Source: Echinostoma caproni | Taxonomy: Eukaryota; Platyhelminthes; Trematoda; Plagiorchiida; Echinostomatidae | DNA length: 33,883 nt | Reading direction: 5' to 3' | Assembly: GCA_900618425.1 (NCBI GenBank) | Contig: UZAN01045068.1 | Location: forward strand, 1-33,883 | Translations under genes and position numbers: made by a program | In this document: positions 10,956 to 20,638 of the stretch, in pieces | Layout of the letters: every line of letters starts with the position of its first letter | How positions within the stretch are numbered: the stretch's first letter is position 1 | Notes under the pieces: generated by a model | What the model saw: only the letters and a program-made list of their open reading frames with translations | Databases searched by the model: none | Told to the model about the DNA's origin: nothing

Positions 10956-11741
10956 TCAGTATATTCATTTCAAAACCTGTATGCCTTCGAAACGGAAAGA
11001 AACCTGGTTCAGTGCTTCGCTACCAGGGCGCAGAGAATATGTACAGGCGATAACATCGATACATAATTAAGGTTTATCCGAGAGGATTTCCTTCACAATA
11101 GATACCCAGTGCGATTTGTGGACAACACTTTGAGGCCTCATCGATTTCCAAATAAGATCACTACTGCTGAGAAGAAACCGGTTTACATGTCACTCTCTTT
11201 CAAGGGCGACACAACTGCAGAGATGTTGACACGTAAACGGTAAAAGAAATGATTCCCTGCAGCAAAACTGCCCATTATTCTCATCTGCAGGCCACTTCTG
11301 TGCTTTCAACTGAAAGATGCATTACCTGTTGCTGCAGTCTCTTTCTGTATGTACTAAATTGCCTGTTAACATGGGGAAAGGCATACTGGTCGCACGAGTG
11401 AACATTTGTTTGAAGGGGTCCGTGGGCACCACGCGGCCTCGTTGAATAGTGGAGTAATTAAATCCATCAACACCCAGATCATTTCACATCTAGTGGAATC
11501 AAACCACGTGGTTGATGTGGGTGAGGCGTTTCGACCCCTCTAATTAGTTAGCACCTGCCGACCTAAGAGGATTAGCTATCGCGTTTTGGCCACAGCGGAA
11601 GCGATGGGAATCCACCTACATAAGCCCCCCTCCTTATGCCCCCAAAAACAATTCGTAAGAACACTAGGTCATCCACGGTTAACACCACACACGACACAGC
11701 CAGATCAGAACGGGTGCGTATGTGTGACGACCAAAGTGTGA
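10956..11741 (+). pseudogene. Penelope-like element: end of reverse transcriptase plus GIY-YIG domain (copy B)
   Basis: A single frame (codons starting at positions divisible by 3) stays coherent for 262 codons with stops at 11064, 11241, 11250, 11355, 11367 and 11541 and a final TGA at 11739. It reads RNLVQCFATRAQRICTGDNI, then IREDFLHNRYPVRFVDNTLR (the usual L..NGYP..FI pattern). Next come KKPVYMSLSFKGD and KDALP, then a GIY-YIG domain. The GIY position is CMY (11346-11354), followed by IAC..HGER. The YIG position is HTGRTSEH (from 11382), then SHLVESNHVVDVGEAF (about 11484-11531) and LATAEAMGIHLHKP, LCPQKQFV. RT followed by GIY-YIG is the defining order of PLE proteins. The catalytic RT core is missing upstream, where a SINE sits. 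It is not functional. Confidence 0.8.
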
Positions 11742-14319
11742 GCAACATACGGTCATGGAACTGGAATGTTGATTGTTTCTTTTCCAACTTTTCATAATTT
11801 CTCCCCCCTGCCTTCTAAACAGTTTGATGTAAGTTGTGATGTATTAGTATGTAGAAGAATCACCGCAAACGAGCTTGTTCGCTATTCTGTGTTGTTTTAC
11901 AATGTTTAGTGATGGTACAATCGGACAAATGTAAATTTTGATTTACTTTCAAAGCGACATTTGTTCCTGAAGTAACCACAATGTTCAACAAAACATTTTA
12001 CAGTTCAAATAGTCCACGGTGAAACTGAAAACAATGAAAACCAATACTGCTTTCGACCGATATCTTGATGATGTTTCCATGTTATTTTGATCATAGATCT
12101 CAATTTGTGTTCTCTGCATCGCATTTTCTCCCAAACGTGTCACTTTCATTATTTTTACACGGGTAAGTTCCTAACGTACAGTATCTTATTGCCCCATGCT
12201 AGTTAGACAGATACTTGACTCTGTATCCTAAAAATTCCGATGATGGAATTGCCTAGTTATTTCTCAAGTTTACACGATAACAGATTATATAATTCGTCTG
12301 TTAGATATCTTTGTTTACTTATCATTGTTGTATCACTTGAGTGAACTATTGTTTTGTGGCACAGACAGGCATGCATCAGAATGTTTTTTACTACTCATTC
12401 TCTCAATATTGTGGAAAACTAAACATGCATTGGAATCATCCAATGAGCACCTACAGATGTCAAAAATAGCCTACTTTATCATGGGCTCCAAAGAACGGCG
12501 AAAAGGATCGCTGTGCTAATCATTCCGTATCCAAATAATTAAGTTATTTCTATATTGTACAAATAAATTCTTTTTTTTATTTTGAAGGTCACATCTTAAT
12601 TATCAGTTGACTAGTAAGTGTATACACTTGTTCCCGGGAACGATGATTCAGATGAACAACGAAAGCTGTTCGCAATTCATCTACGCAAGGGAGCAGATTG
12701 CAGTCTGCAGTCACCGAAGGACTGTACCCATTTCTACCCGAGAGTCATGTGCAACATCTGTTGGAACGAAATTGTTTGAATCCCGTGTGCGGGATCTTTA
12801 GGGTCACTATGGCGTACCGCTTGTTGATGAGCGGCAATACGAGTGAGTCACAAACGCCTGAGTTCGCTGACCGCGTGCAAGACCAGATGCTGAGCTGCTA
12901 ATCGTGACCACGCTCGATTGGGATGAATTTAGTCCAGTGTTTGATGTTTAGGTTGGCACCAAAAACGTTCTGTCTAACCATGTTCCGTTCTCGTGGAACA
13001 TTTCTTAGCCATGGGAAGAGATGAAGACTATGATAATAGCCGTGCGTAATGGGCACTTTGAAGCTGTGGTTTATTATTATACCAGGGTTAATAATTTCAT
13101 GCGAGATTCAGATAACTGTTTTGCAGTTGCAACGATTCCGTTTCAAAAGGTTAAGAAAGGATTTTTAGACCACATTTAGTTAATTTACATGGATCTAAAA
13201 CTTTGCAATAGAAACCTGTCATTAGTGCTCACGAAAAAAGACAACCGGAAGCATTGGAAGCGTCGGAACTCATCATCAGCAAAATAGCAACACTGAACAC
13301 AGCCATGAACAATGCACAGAGCTTATTGGTTCTTTGGCGTTCACATTTTATGAAACTTCTACATGAATAGTCTAAATCGACACTCGACCATCAAAGTATC
13401 TAATGACAAAACTTTGCGCAAACCGCTGCCACTTCATTTTATCCGTTTCAGACCAGACAATCAACACAGGTAACTCATGACATTTCTGATTTCTTCCAGG
13501 AGAAATGTGGTCCTGCTCGTTTTAGGGATTTGATCCAAGTTCCGTGAGGATAACACTGATTAATTTATTTGAGAAACAGACAACAACAATCAAAACAATT
13601 GTTTATGTGAGTTTTTCGAAATATTCCTTTTAATCCTCGTATTCGTTGTTGACCCTTTGGTGAAGATCAAACCCGGCTCACCTTGGGACTCGGTGAAATA
13701 ATTTCAAATCATGGGAAAATGATTAACCTGTTCAGGTTTAGTAACCGCAACCATTGATTTAACTTTGATCTTAATAAGGAAATAGTTGATCAGTGATGCT
13801 TTTCTTCGTTTTTCCTATTCAGGCCAGTATCTGATAGTTCAATGAAGCCCGGGCAACTAAAATTCTGGAACAAACGCATCTAACCGAAATATTTCCTTGG
13901 TTTTTAGCATTCTCGCAGGATTCCTCTTACATTTATCCCTAAGAAAATAGTACCCGTCACAAGATGCAAGTTCGTCGATTCGCTGTTTAACCAAACTGTG
14001 AAACTGTTCGATCTGAACTTTCGTCGGTGTATAACCCCCACGGATTGGAACCTTCGAATAACTTTTTCATCGATCAACGACTACCACCTAATAGATCCTT
14101 CTGTTGTGCGTGATACGCTAGCAGTTAGGTATAAATATTCTTATTCGAAATGACACATTTTTAATTACAAACAGCTTCATTTTTATTCGTGACTAAGATG
14201 AGATCAAAACACAACATATGCCTAAATGGACGCATTAATAAAAAAAATTGAACGCCACACTGGTTTCAATCAATTCACTTACCCGATTTTGGTGCAGCCT
14301 AGAAACGTTTTGTTGCTGG
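11742..14319. other. No recognised gene; one coding-like patch
   Basis: Sequence after the PLE stop shows no hammerhead core or long terminal repeat that I can see. A patch at 12618-12901 is richer in G+C and reads like protein in two frames, but no family is recognised; it is listed as a finding. The rest is A+T-rich with no supported feature. Confidence 0.4.
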
Positions 14320-15240
14320 CATTTCTCCACACGCACGCACTCACTCACTATCTTGTGACAACTGATTCGAAATGCTCAAACACAATTTCTCGTGGACTTG
14401 TTCACAAGAGAATACGTGCCGTTGTACTGGCATGCACATACGCACGCAAACACCCCTAAATTGGTGTCCGTGACGCCATCAGGTGTGCTGTCCCCGAAAC
14501 GGGAGGTTGGGGCNGGCCGACTGCTGATACAGTCACGTGCGTGTGTGTGCGTCCGTGCGAGCATCTGACTGTGTGGGTGTGTGTGAGTGTGTGGGGTGTG
14601 TTGAATGGCTGCACGCTTGTGGTTGGCACGTCAGACACGGACTGGTTTCAGTCAGTTAATTCTACACCACGGATATCACGCTCTCATACGCACACACATG
14701 CGCATGCTTCCACAGGTGTGGACACACGTACGCAGAAAAGCACTAACCGATGAGCTTACTCAATCCAAACTAACTAGCCAACCAGCAATTCCTGGCGGCT
14801 TAGACAACCGAATGATGAAACTCTATGGACTTTGACCCGAACAAAGGTTGTGACGCTCATGACCTCAAACAATATTCTCTATAATGGTACACTGATTTGT
14901 GTAAACGAGGAAGAAGGATATTTGTCCGTGTGCACACGAGCACACTGGGCATTCACACACATGTACATTGCTCAAGCAGCGATGATCGACAATGAAACTC
15001 ACGACACAACCACCACCAACCTCACCCCCACCTGTATCCTGTTCCCTGTTCTCGTATTTCACACTGAACAGTCATGAGTTGTGATGAGTCAAATGTTTTG
15101 TCTGCTGACCCGTATGAAAACCCGATCGCACAACTACATACATATGCCACTGACCGAACCAAAATGCATTCACTGGCTCATTCACACACGTTCACATGAC
15201 ACACACAAACACAAGAGAGAGATAGAGACTCGTCTAGTCA
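14320..15240. repeat. CA/GT-rich low-complexity region
   Basis: Degenerate runs of CA and CG-CA type (14330-14345, 14430-14455, 14690-14735, 15180-15215) and of GT type (14535-14605) alternate over about 900 bases. The pattern is imperfect microsatellite rather than a pure array. Open frames reported on both strands here come from the skewed composition. The N at 14514 sits in a G+C-rich spot within it. Confidence 0.6.
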
Positions 15241-15518
15241 ATCTATTTCATTTCCGATGACAGTGCCAATGTTCAGTTCGCTTTTCGATCATGCGTGACA
15301 TGATTTTCATCGTGGTGACAATTTTCTTCACATAATCACAGAACAGCTGAAACCACTCACATCACGGGTCATAAGACTAAAACATCTGAATTGATTTAGA
15401 GAATCCGTATGGAATTGAGAAGAAAATACCCTTGAATAAGTCAGATTTCAGGTTAAATTTTTATATCTCCTACAACCAAGTTGTGCACACTCAGAAGTCA
15501 CATGAGACAATTCCTTAC

Positions 15519-15743
15519 CTTTTTTGATGACTTTGTTGAAAATGACCGATACGTTTTCCAGTCACATTAACTACCCTTTGGAATAAATCTATTCCCCTGG
15601 TCCAGTCGTTTCCGTTGGCATACGGTAGTCTGCAACCATGAGCAAGAATCTTGATGTGAATGGCAATCAAGCGAACAGTGGCATATAATTCACGTTGAAG
15701 ATGAAGAATGAAAGTGGCAGCATTTATTGCTGTCTCGATTTCG
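15519..15743 (-). CDS. Candidate internal exon, unrecognised protein
   Basis: On the reverse strand an acceptor CCATTTTTCAG ends at 15744 and a donor AAAAAAG|GTAAGG begins at 15518. The 225 bases between them are open in one frame, starting with the third base of a codon and ending with the second, so the exon has the same phase at both ends. The peptide contains ELYATVRLIAIHIKILAHGC and GNDWTRGIDLFQRVVN; it looks like a helical intracellular piece, but I do not recognise a family. On the opposite strand a different acceptor and donor (TCTCTCTTACAG near 15822, GGTAAGAG near 15874) show how often such signals arise by chance. Neighbouring exons were not found. Confidence 0.4.
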
Positions 15744-16002
15744 CTGAAAAATGGATGGATTGGTCCCGAATAACATATGCAGAACATGTGGTAGAGTACG
15801 ACAATAGGTTATCTCTCTTACAGTGCTCTAAGTGTCACTTGCTAGTGTCACCTGATTCATCATCTGGGTCATCGGGTAAGAGGATCTTATTCCCCAGACG
15901 AAATCGGAAACGAGCATGAGTGGTTTAGCAAACTAATCTAGAAAGAATAGATCTCTCTCAACAAATTTATCAGGCAAAATGTGAATCCAAAGCATGTGAA
16001 AA

Positions 16003-16460
16003 GTGAGATCTGCATCGTCCCTAAAATATCGTGGCTTCAAGCGCTACAGCGCTAATCAGAAACGACTGCGTGGAGCAGTATATAGCACTATTCGTGGCTC
16101 CCAATCAAGCGTACTGTACCCGACTTGCCTGATTGTTGTCACTGCCGAAAAATTTTGTTTGTATTTAAAATGTGATCTGATCCTGTGGAGCTTGTTTTAT
16201 TGGTCGAATCAATCCTCACCTGGCATAACATAACAACGGAGACACGAAAATAAACCGAGGTTTCAATGCAAAATACCTCGGCAGCACTGGTCACTTTACC
16301 AAGATGTCCAAACATTATTTCGGGTTATCTACAGAGTTCCGGTAAAACTACGGCTCAAAAATAAATTAGTCATAGTGTATTCAGCACAGGCAGTTTCTGT
16401 ATGATCCTAACATCTTGAGTTGGGCAAACAAAAAGGTTGTTGCACAACTTCAGGCTAATC
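16003..16460 (+). pseudogene. Penelope-like element: GIY-YIG region (copy C)
   Basis: Three frames joined by small shifts give the same order as copy B. From 16003 the frame reads SLKYRGFKRYSANQKRLRG, then AVYSTI and VLYPTCLIV, matching the stretch between RT and endonuclease. A second frame gives LLSLPKNF, VCI (GIY position, 16157-16165), SCGACFIGRI (YIG position, 16196-16204), then GDTKINRGFNAKYLGSTGH. A third gives DVQTLFRVIYRVPVKLRLKN, then AQAVSV and HLELGKQKG, the counterpart of AEAMGIH..P.LC.QK in copies A and B. Stops and frameshifts make it dead. It ends about 320 bases before the foldback insertion at 16790, which could be its terminal repeat or an unrelated neighbour. Confidence 0.65.
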
Positions 16461-16777
16461 TGACGATATCAAGAGACTATAGATCACTCAGATTTCGAAT
16501 CGATACAATAGAAAACAGCACGATTCAATTGCGCAATTACCCGTTTTTGTCAAAAGCATTTAACTGCTGCCTATTACCGTCGGCTGAAATCTGAGAAACC
16601 CGGCAAGTTGCATGCTATTACTTCAGCACATTAAAATCACACACATGAAATCTGTGCTCCGGTATAATGCAACGGGACTTTTACTAACCCGTTGCTAAAC
16701 CGGATGAATAGGTCAATACAAAACATAATACTGGAACCAATGGATCAGTGCTGTAAATAAGGTAGGTATTGGTGAAG

Positions 16778-16789
16778 AAAATATACTTC
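16778..16789. repeat. Target-site duplication, left copy (pair at 17079-17090)
   Basis: AAAATATACTTC is identical to 17079-17090. Confidence 0.7.
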
Positions 16790-17078
16790 GTATTTAATTC
16801 ACAATTACTTGTGAGTAGTGCGTGTGTGGGATAATTGATATTGATTAATTTGACTGACTATCCTTCGGACTTCACCTTCACGCACAATCCTCAGTTCATT
16901 GATTCAAACATTCACTCGGAAGCACTAGCACTAGTGCATATCCACCGTAGGTATGCACTACTGATGAGCTCTAATACGAGCGAAACTCGAGTGTAGTGCT
17001 TCCGAGTGTATGGTTGAATCGATTAACTGAGGATTGTGCGTGAAGGTGAAGTCCGAAGGGTATTCAGTCAAATCAATC
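16790..17078. mobile_element. Foldback hammerhead element with 12-bp target duplication
   Basis: A 289-bp insertion is bounded by exact AAAATATACTTC copies at 16778-16789 and 17079-17090. The right part (16994-17078) is the family block GGTTGAATCGATTAACTGAG...GTGAAGGTGAAGTCCGAAGG ending in CAAATCAATC. The left arm (16843-16932) is its reverse complement at roughly 90% identity. The centre holds a hammerhead core on the plus strand. In the left arm the core is missing: the helix I halves are joined almost directly. The layout (inverted tail, ribozyme, tail) parallels the palindromic insertion at 9118-9312 and resembles the inverted partial copies typical of PLE termini. Confidence 0.7.
16955..16999 (+). 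ncRNA. Hammerhead ribozyme motif, well formed except for the cleavage base
   Basis: Helix I is GCACTA (16955-16960) with TAGTGC (16994-16999), six pairs. CTGATGA is at 16961-16967. Helix II is GCTC (16968-16971) with GAGC (16978-16981) around the 6-base loop TAATAC. GAAA is at 16982-16985. ACTCGAGT (16985-16992) is a short self-complementary helix III. The base at the cleavage position is G (16993); hammerheads require A, C or U there, so this copy should not cleave. The paralogue at 9490 has C at the same place. All other core bases fit the consensus. Confidence 0.7.
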
Positions 17079-17090
17079 AAAATATACTTC
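17079..17090. repeat. Target-site duplication, right copy (pair at 16778-16789)
   Basis: Exact 12-bp match to 16778-16789, directly after the family's 3' end CAAATCAATC. Confidence 0.7.
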
Positions 17091-17368
17091 CTTGACCTAA
17101 GGATAAAAATGAACTTACAAAAGAGTGCCTGGCATAGATTCTTGGCGAGCGTCATGATTCACGAAATCGGTCGTGTGCTTGAAGGGAAGTTTTATCCAGT
17201 GGCTCATATATTGTAGAATATATACACCCAATCCACTGTTGTGAGAGTGGGTAAAACGTTTACCGTCGGTGATTCACTTGAAAGCAAGCCATCTGGCCAA
17301 GTGAATTTGTTTCCCCACTAAGTGACAAGTTGAACACCTATGAAAGCCAATAAACTTTCTGAAGCGTT

Positions 17369-17585
17369 TCAGATTGCCTCCCAGAAAGACCATTTTGGTT
17401 TCACTGGACGCTGATTATCAAAAGTACCATCAGTGTTATATGAGTTTGAGTCCAAACTGTAGACAGTCAATGTAACTTGCTCTGTTTCTCGACACTTCAA
17501 AGAATAGAACAAATCGTAATAATTATGTTGAGTTTCTACGCTACTGCGCACAAAGAGTTTTGCTCGTAGCACATCCGGTTTGTTG
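17369..17585 (-). CDS. Candidate terminal exon, unrecognised protein
   Basis: Reverse-strand acceptor ATGTTGTATACTAG ends at 17586, and an open frame follows to a TGA at 17371-17369. The peptide includes DVLRAKLFVRSSVETQHNYY, LKCRETEQVTLTVYSLD and PVKPKWSFWEAI, which reads like a beta-rich protein segment, but no family is recognised. A second plausible acceptor, CTCTTTGTGCGCAG, lies a little further in. It starts in codon phase 2, whereas the exon at 18703-18813 ends in phase 0, so the two cannot be direct neighbours in one transcript. No polyadenylation signal was seen close after the stop. Confidence 0.28.
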
Positions 17586-17658
17586 CTAGTATACAACATC
17601 AGAGTTTATTCTGGAGAAACTCAATGCACGTATGCGATGCCTATTTCGCTTTTGGATC

Positions 17659-17915
17659 AGTCCGGTAGCCCAGTTGGTTAGAGCGTCGTGCTAAAAACGC
17701 GAATGTCGTGGGTTCCATCCACATCCGGGCCACACTCTTTGGGTTGTGGGAGTCAAGTAGTTAGGTCACCAAATTACGACGTGGAAGTCCCGTTTTCGAA
17801 CCACTCCACCGCCGCCCGTCTTCCCTTCTTCTGCAATTCCCCTGGCAGCCTTTGTATGATTGAATCCCTCTTCCTGATTGTTGACTGTATATTTATATAT
17901 TAAAGAAAGTAAAAA
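17659..17915 (+). mobile_element. tRNA-derived SINE with well-kept tRNA-like head
   Basis: The head has an A box in TAGCCCAGTTGGTTAGAGCG (17668-17687) and a B box GGGTTCCATCC. It still folds as a tRNA: AGTCCGG pairs mostly with CCGGGCC, and the anticodon stem TCGTG/CGCGA closes a 7-base loop CTAAAAA. A non-tRNA body follows, including CCACCGCCCGTCTTCCC, GCAGCCTTTGTA and CTCTTCCTGA, ending in an A+T-rich tail around 17890-17915. The body matches the SINE at 23284-23435. It is not a free tRNA gene: the T stem is imperfect and the anticodon loop abnormal. Confidence 0.7.
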
Positions 17916-18702
17916 GATAAATTTTTACATCTTCATGGACATTCCTGATATTCACTGCGTTTGTACCGGTCTCATGGACAAAAGTGTGACACACGTCCTG
18001 AAAATATTTTGGTTTACAACAATGGTGAATATAGTAGTTCTGGTTCGTGCACCGTTCAGGTCGTATATGGATGAAATCCTTGAGCACGTACAAACTGCCG
18101 TGAGATCGAAGTGACCAAGCGGGGGACACGGAAAGGATGATAGTCCTGAATGGGCTCGTGAGCTAAACAGTGCAGAAAGCGAAACAGCATTATTGTTGAC
18201 AAGACGGTGCTTTAAGCGTTTGAGCTATAAGCAATACGTAATCATAATGATTTTTGGATGGATGATGTAAGTTTAAAAATTCACCACAAAAGTGCTTCCG
18301 CCTTACAGCCATAGAATGAAGATCATAGACTAAGTTGATGAGTTGCATGAAGGTGATCTGCGAATTGAGTGTTGAACATCCGCCAATATGAGAAGCCTTA
18401 GGTTTTTCTTTGTTGTAGCAATCATACAAAATACATCAGCAGTAGCAACAACAAGCATTATGATTGCGCATTAACTGAGACAGTATAATGCATCTAGTTT
18501 TGAAAATTAAGGTGATTGTTGGTCTGTTTGAACTCAAGAGTAATTCAATTTCTTCTCCATTTTATCGAAGATCTCTTCTTCCTTTAGAGAAAAACGCCCA
18601 GTTTTGTTGTTCACAATCGCATTGATGAAGCAATTGAAATATCTAATGAAAATATGTTTTATTGACGGTGTGTTTATTGTGCAGAGTCATCGTGTCACTC
18701 AC
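17916..18702. other. No gene recognised
   Basis: Short overlapping frames on both strands (17878-18129, 18190-18429) carry no recognisable signature. Confidence 0.4.
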
Positions 18703-18813
18703 CACGCGAGCTTCGGATGCATTGAGCGCAATGGTGATCTGTTTGCCCTGTTGACAATCAGTGCCACGCGGGTGGAGTAGTGCCACCTCGGTTTTCCAGG
18801 CTCTTACTGTCGG
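18703..18813 (-). CDS. Candidate internal exon (37 codons), unrecognised protein
   Basis: On the reverse strand the acceptor GTTACTGCCGTGTCAG ends at 18814 and the donor GCGTG|GTGAGT begins at 18702. The 111 bases between are exactly 37 codons in phase 0 at both ends, and are clearly richer in G+C than the flanks, as expected of a coding exon in an A+T-rich genome. The peptide starts PTVRAWKTEVALLHPRGTDC and ends GKQITIALNASEARV. I do not recognise the family. With the other reverse-strand candidates at 17369-17585 and 15519-15743 it may belong to a gene running right to left with kilobase introns, but the phases show that further exons would be needed. Confidence 0.45.
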
Positions 18814-20043
18814 CTGACACGGCAGTAACCATATATGCATAAACAATTTAAATGAGGAAACCTAACGATTCATAACGTCCTAACCCAAACATCTGTTGAA
18901 CAAACGTGGTATTACGTTCTTCACAAGGGTGAAAAACAGAAAAACTCTTCCCGCATGTAATCTGATTGTAAAATTGAATGCATATTGCTCACGCATGTGA
19001 GTCTAAACCTAACCGCTTGGAATCTCACAAGCTGTGTAGGAATTGAATTATGAATATAACGCGCAGTACTCCATATGTTCTAGGAACCGCCCGAATCCAT
19101 AATGTTTACATAGAAACATGAACGTCCTTTTACTACTTATTAGCACGGCTCGTACAAAGCTTTCATCCCTGCTTCCCTTTCTCCGTAACCAAGTGTATTG
19201 ATCACCTAACAACTGATCTTTAAAAGCCATAATCCCGAGATTTGCAGCACTATCAAGTATTCTGGAATAGCGTTGTGGTTTGTTTCTGAATTACCAATTG
19301 GTTGAGTATTTAGGCATCTCATTTGAATTTGCGCAAACATTGAATCAAGTTTCAGTTTAGATAACGGAGGATGTTCGCATCGACGGGAATACATAATTTA
19401 GCTTGAGTATGTGCACCCTAATACATAGACTGATGAATCTCGTTAAGTATCTGATAAGCATGCAAGAGCAACAGGCTTTGTGATGTTGATATACTGATTT
19501 ACAAAGTTCTACTCGTGCGTAGCTGAAAGAGGAGAATACCACTATATCACAGCAATAATTCACAAGTGAACAGGGTAAGAACAATCTGTCCGCAAAATGC
19601 GCTGTCCGAGGAGCAGATTGAAAATTTGTGCGGACTATGCATATTTGGAGATGAGGGATATTAATTATTGGATAAGAGAGTACCCTTTAAACAAACGTGA
19701 TGAGTGGCGATAACTGTGGAATGGGTTGTGTGATTCGGGGAAAATTCCGTCTACTCATTCAGATACAACTTAATACGTTTACGATGATAGTTGAGCAGTT
19801 AAGGTTATCTTTATAGAGACTGGGGGAAAACAGTGAACTGTGATTCGTCTTCTCTATCGCGCCAAACTTTGTAAGTCCCTTAGCAGCGTAATATTGCCCA
19901 CAGAATGTTTTCGGTGCTGAACACATCGTGGCAGTTTTTGTTTTCCAGAATATTTTGAATATACATCCAACCAGGGCGCCACATCCCCATTTTCGTTAAA
20001 ACTGATAGCTGTTTTACATTAATACGCCTGCAGGTTACAGTAA
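18814..20043. other. No gene recognised; possible intron of the next gene
   Basis: The coding unit at 20044 lacks an early start codon, so its upstream exons should lie in this stretch or beyond. A donor-like CAGGGTAAGAAC at about 19572 is not preceded by a convincing open frame. Confidence 0.35.
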
Positions 20044-20638
20044 GTTTTTGTTTATCAAGACAAGAAGGTGAGGAGAATCTGTCCTCACGACTGTGTAAAC
20101 CGGACGACAGATCAAAGAGAAATTGAAGTTATATGCAAGATATTCACAGCTGGAGGAAATATCATCCGTGCCGAAAACTTAAAAATTATTGGAAAAACCA
20201 TGCCTCATCGAGTTTACAAAGCAAAACTTCTTCTTTTTGATGGTTATTTGAGACAAGACGAGATAGGTAATGATGCCAACACGGATCGTAAATGTTTGAA
20301 TGTCAAAAATGGTATAGTACTATGGGATGCTCTTACGGAAGGTTCTGCAACGAGGAATATTTCCATTTCTTTTACAACTATGCGATCGATTAAAAGACCG
20401 CGGAAGGGCAGGAAAATTTGTAAGATTTATCACACGTAGAATACCAAATGCAACCATGTCAGGGGTAGTTTTAGCCAAAAAGGCTAAAATGATGAGATCA
20501 ACTGAGGAACAGGAGGTTACAGCAAACAAAAACAGAATTAATCTAAACAGTACTGAATTGATGAAAAATATCACCTCATGGGTCCCGGATGTGGTTGTGC
20601 AAAGAAAGATGAGAAAAAAGAAATCCAACAATGAGTAG
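20044..20638 (+). CDS. 3' part of a gene with a 43-nt intron; possible NTR (netrin-like) domain
   Basis: Exons 20044-20419 and 20463-20638 join across a 43-nt intron (GTAAGA donor, GTCAG acceptor). The split codon T|GG and the following frame run on without a stop to TAG at 20636-20638, giving 183 codons. There is no Met near the start, so earlier exons exist; acceptors end at 20059, 20064 and 20067. The N-terminal part has cysteines in RRICPHDC and EVICKIF, then a probable beta stretch (LKIIGKTMPHRVYKAKLLLF). The C-terminus is very basic (RSIKRPRKGRK, then RKMRKKK near the end) after a W-containing stretch. That order resembles the NTR module that ends netrins and secreted frizzled-related proteins, but the later cysteines are missing, so the assignment is tentative. 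The gene itself is more secure than its name. Confidence 0.6.

Noticed and set aside
15822..15874. Plus-strand 52-nt micro-exon between TCTCTCTTACAG and GGTAAGAG
   Set aside because: The splice signals are good, but the length is not a multiple of three, there is no supporting neighbour, and a reverse-strand candidate lies close by.
17659..17735. A genuine tRNA gene at the head of the SINE
   Set aside because: Mismatches in the acceptor and T stems, an AAA anticodon in an all-A loop, and a SINE body directly downstream point to a retroposed head.
18205..18235. Reverse-strand TATAGCTCAAACGCTTAAAG as a tRNA A box
   Set aside because: No B box at a suitable distance downstream on that strand.
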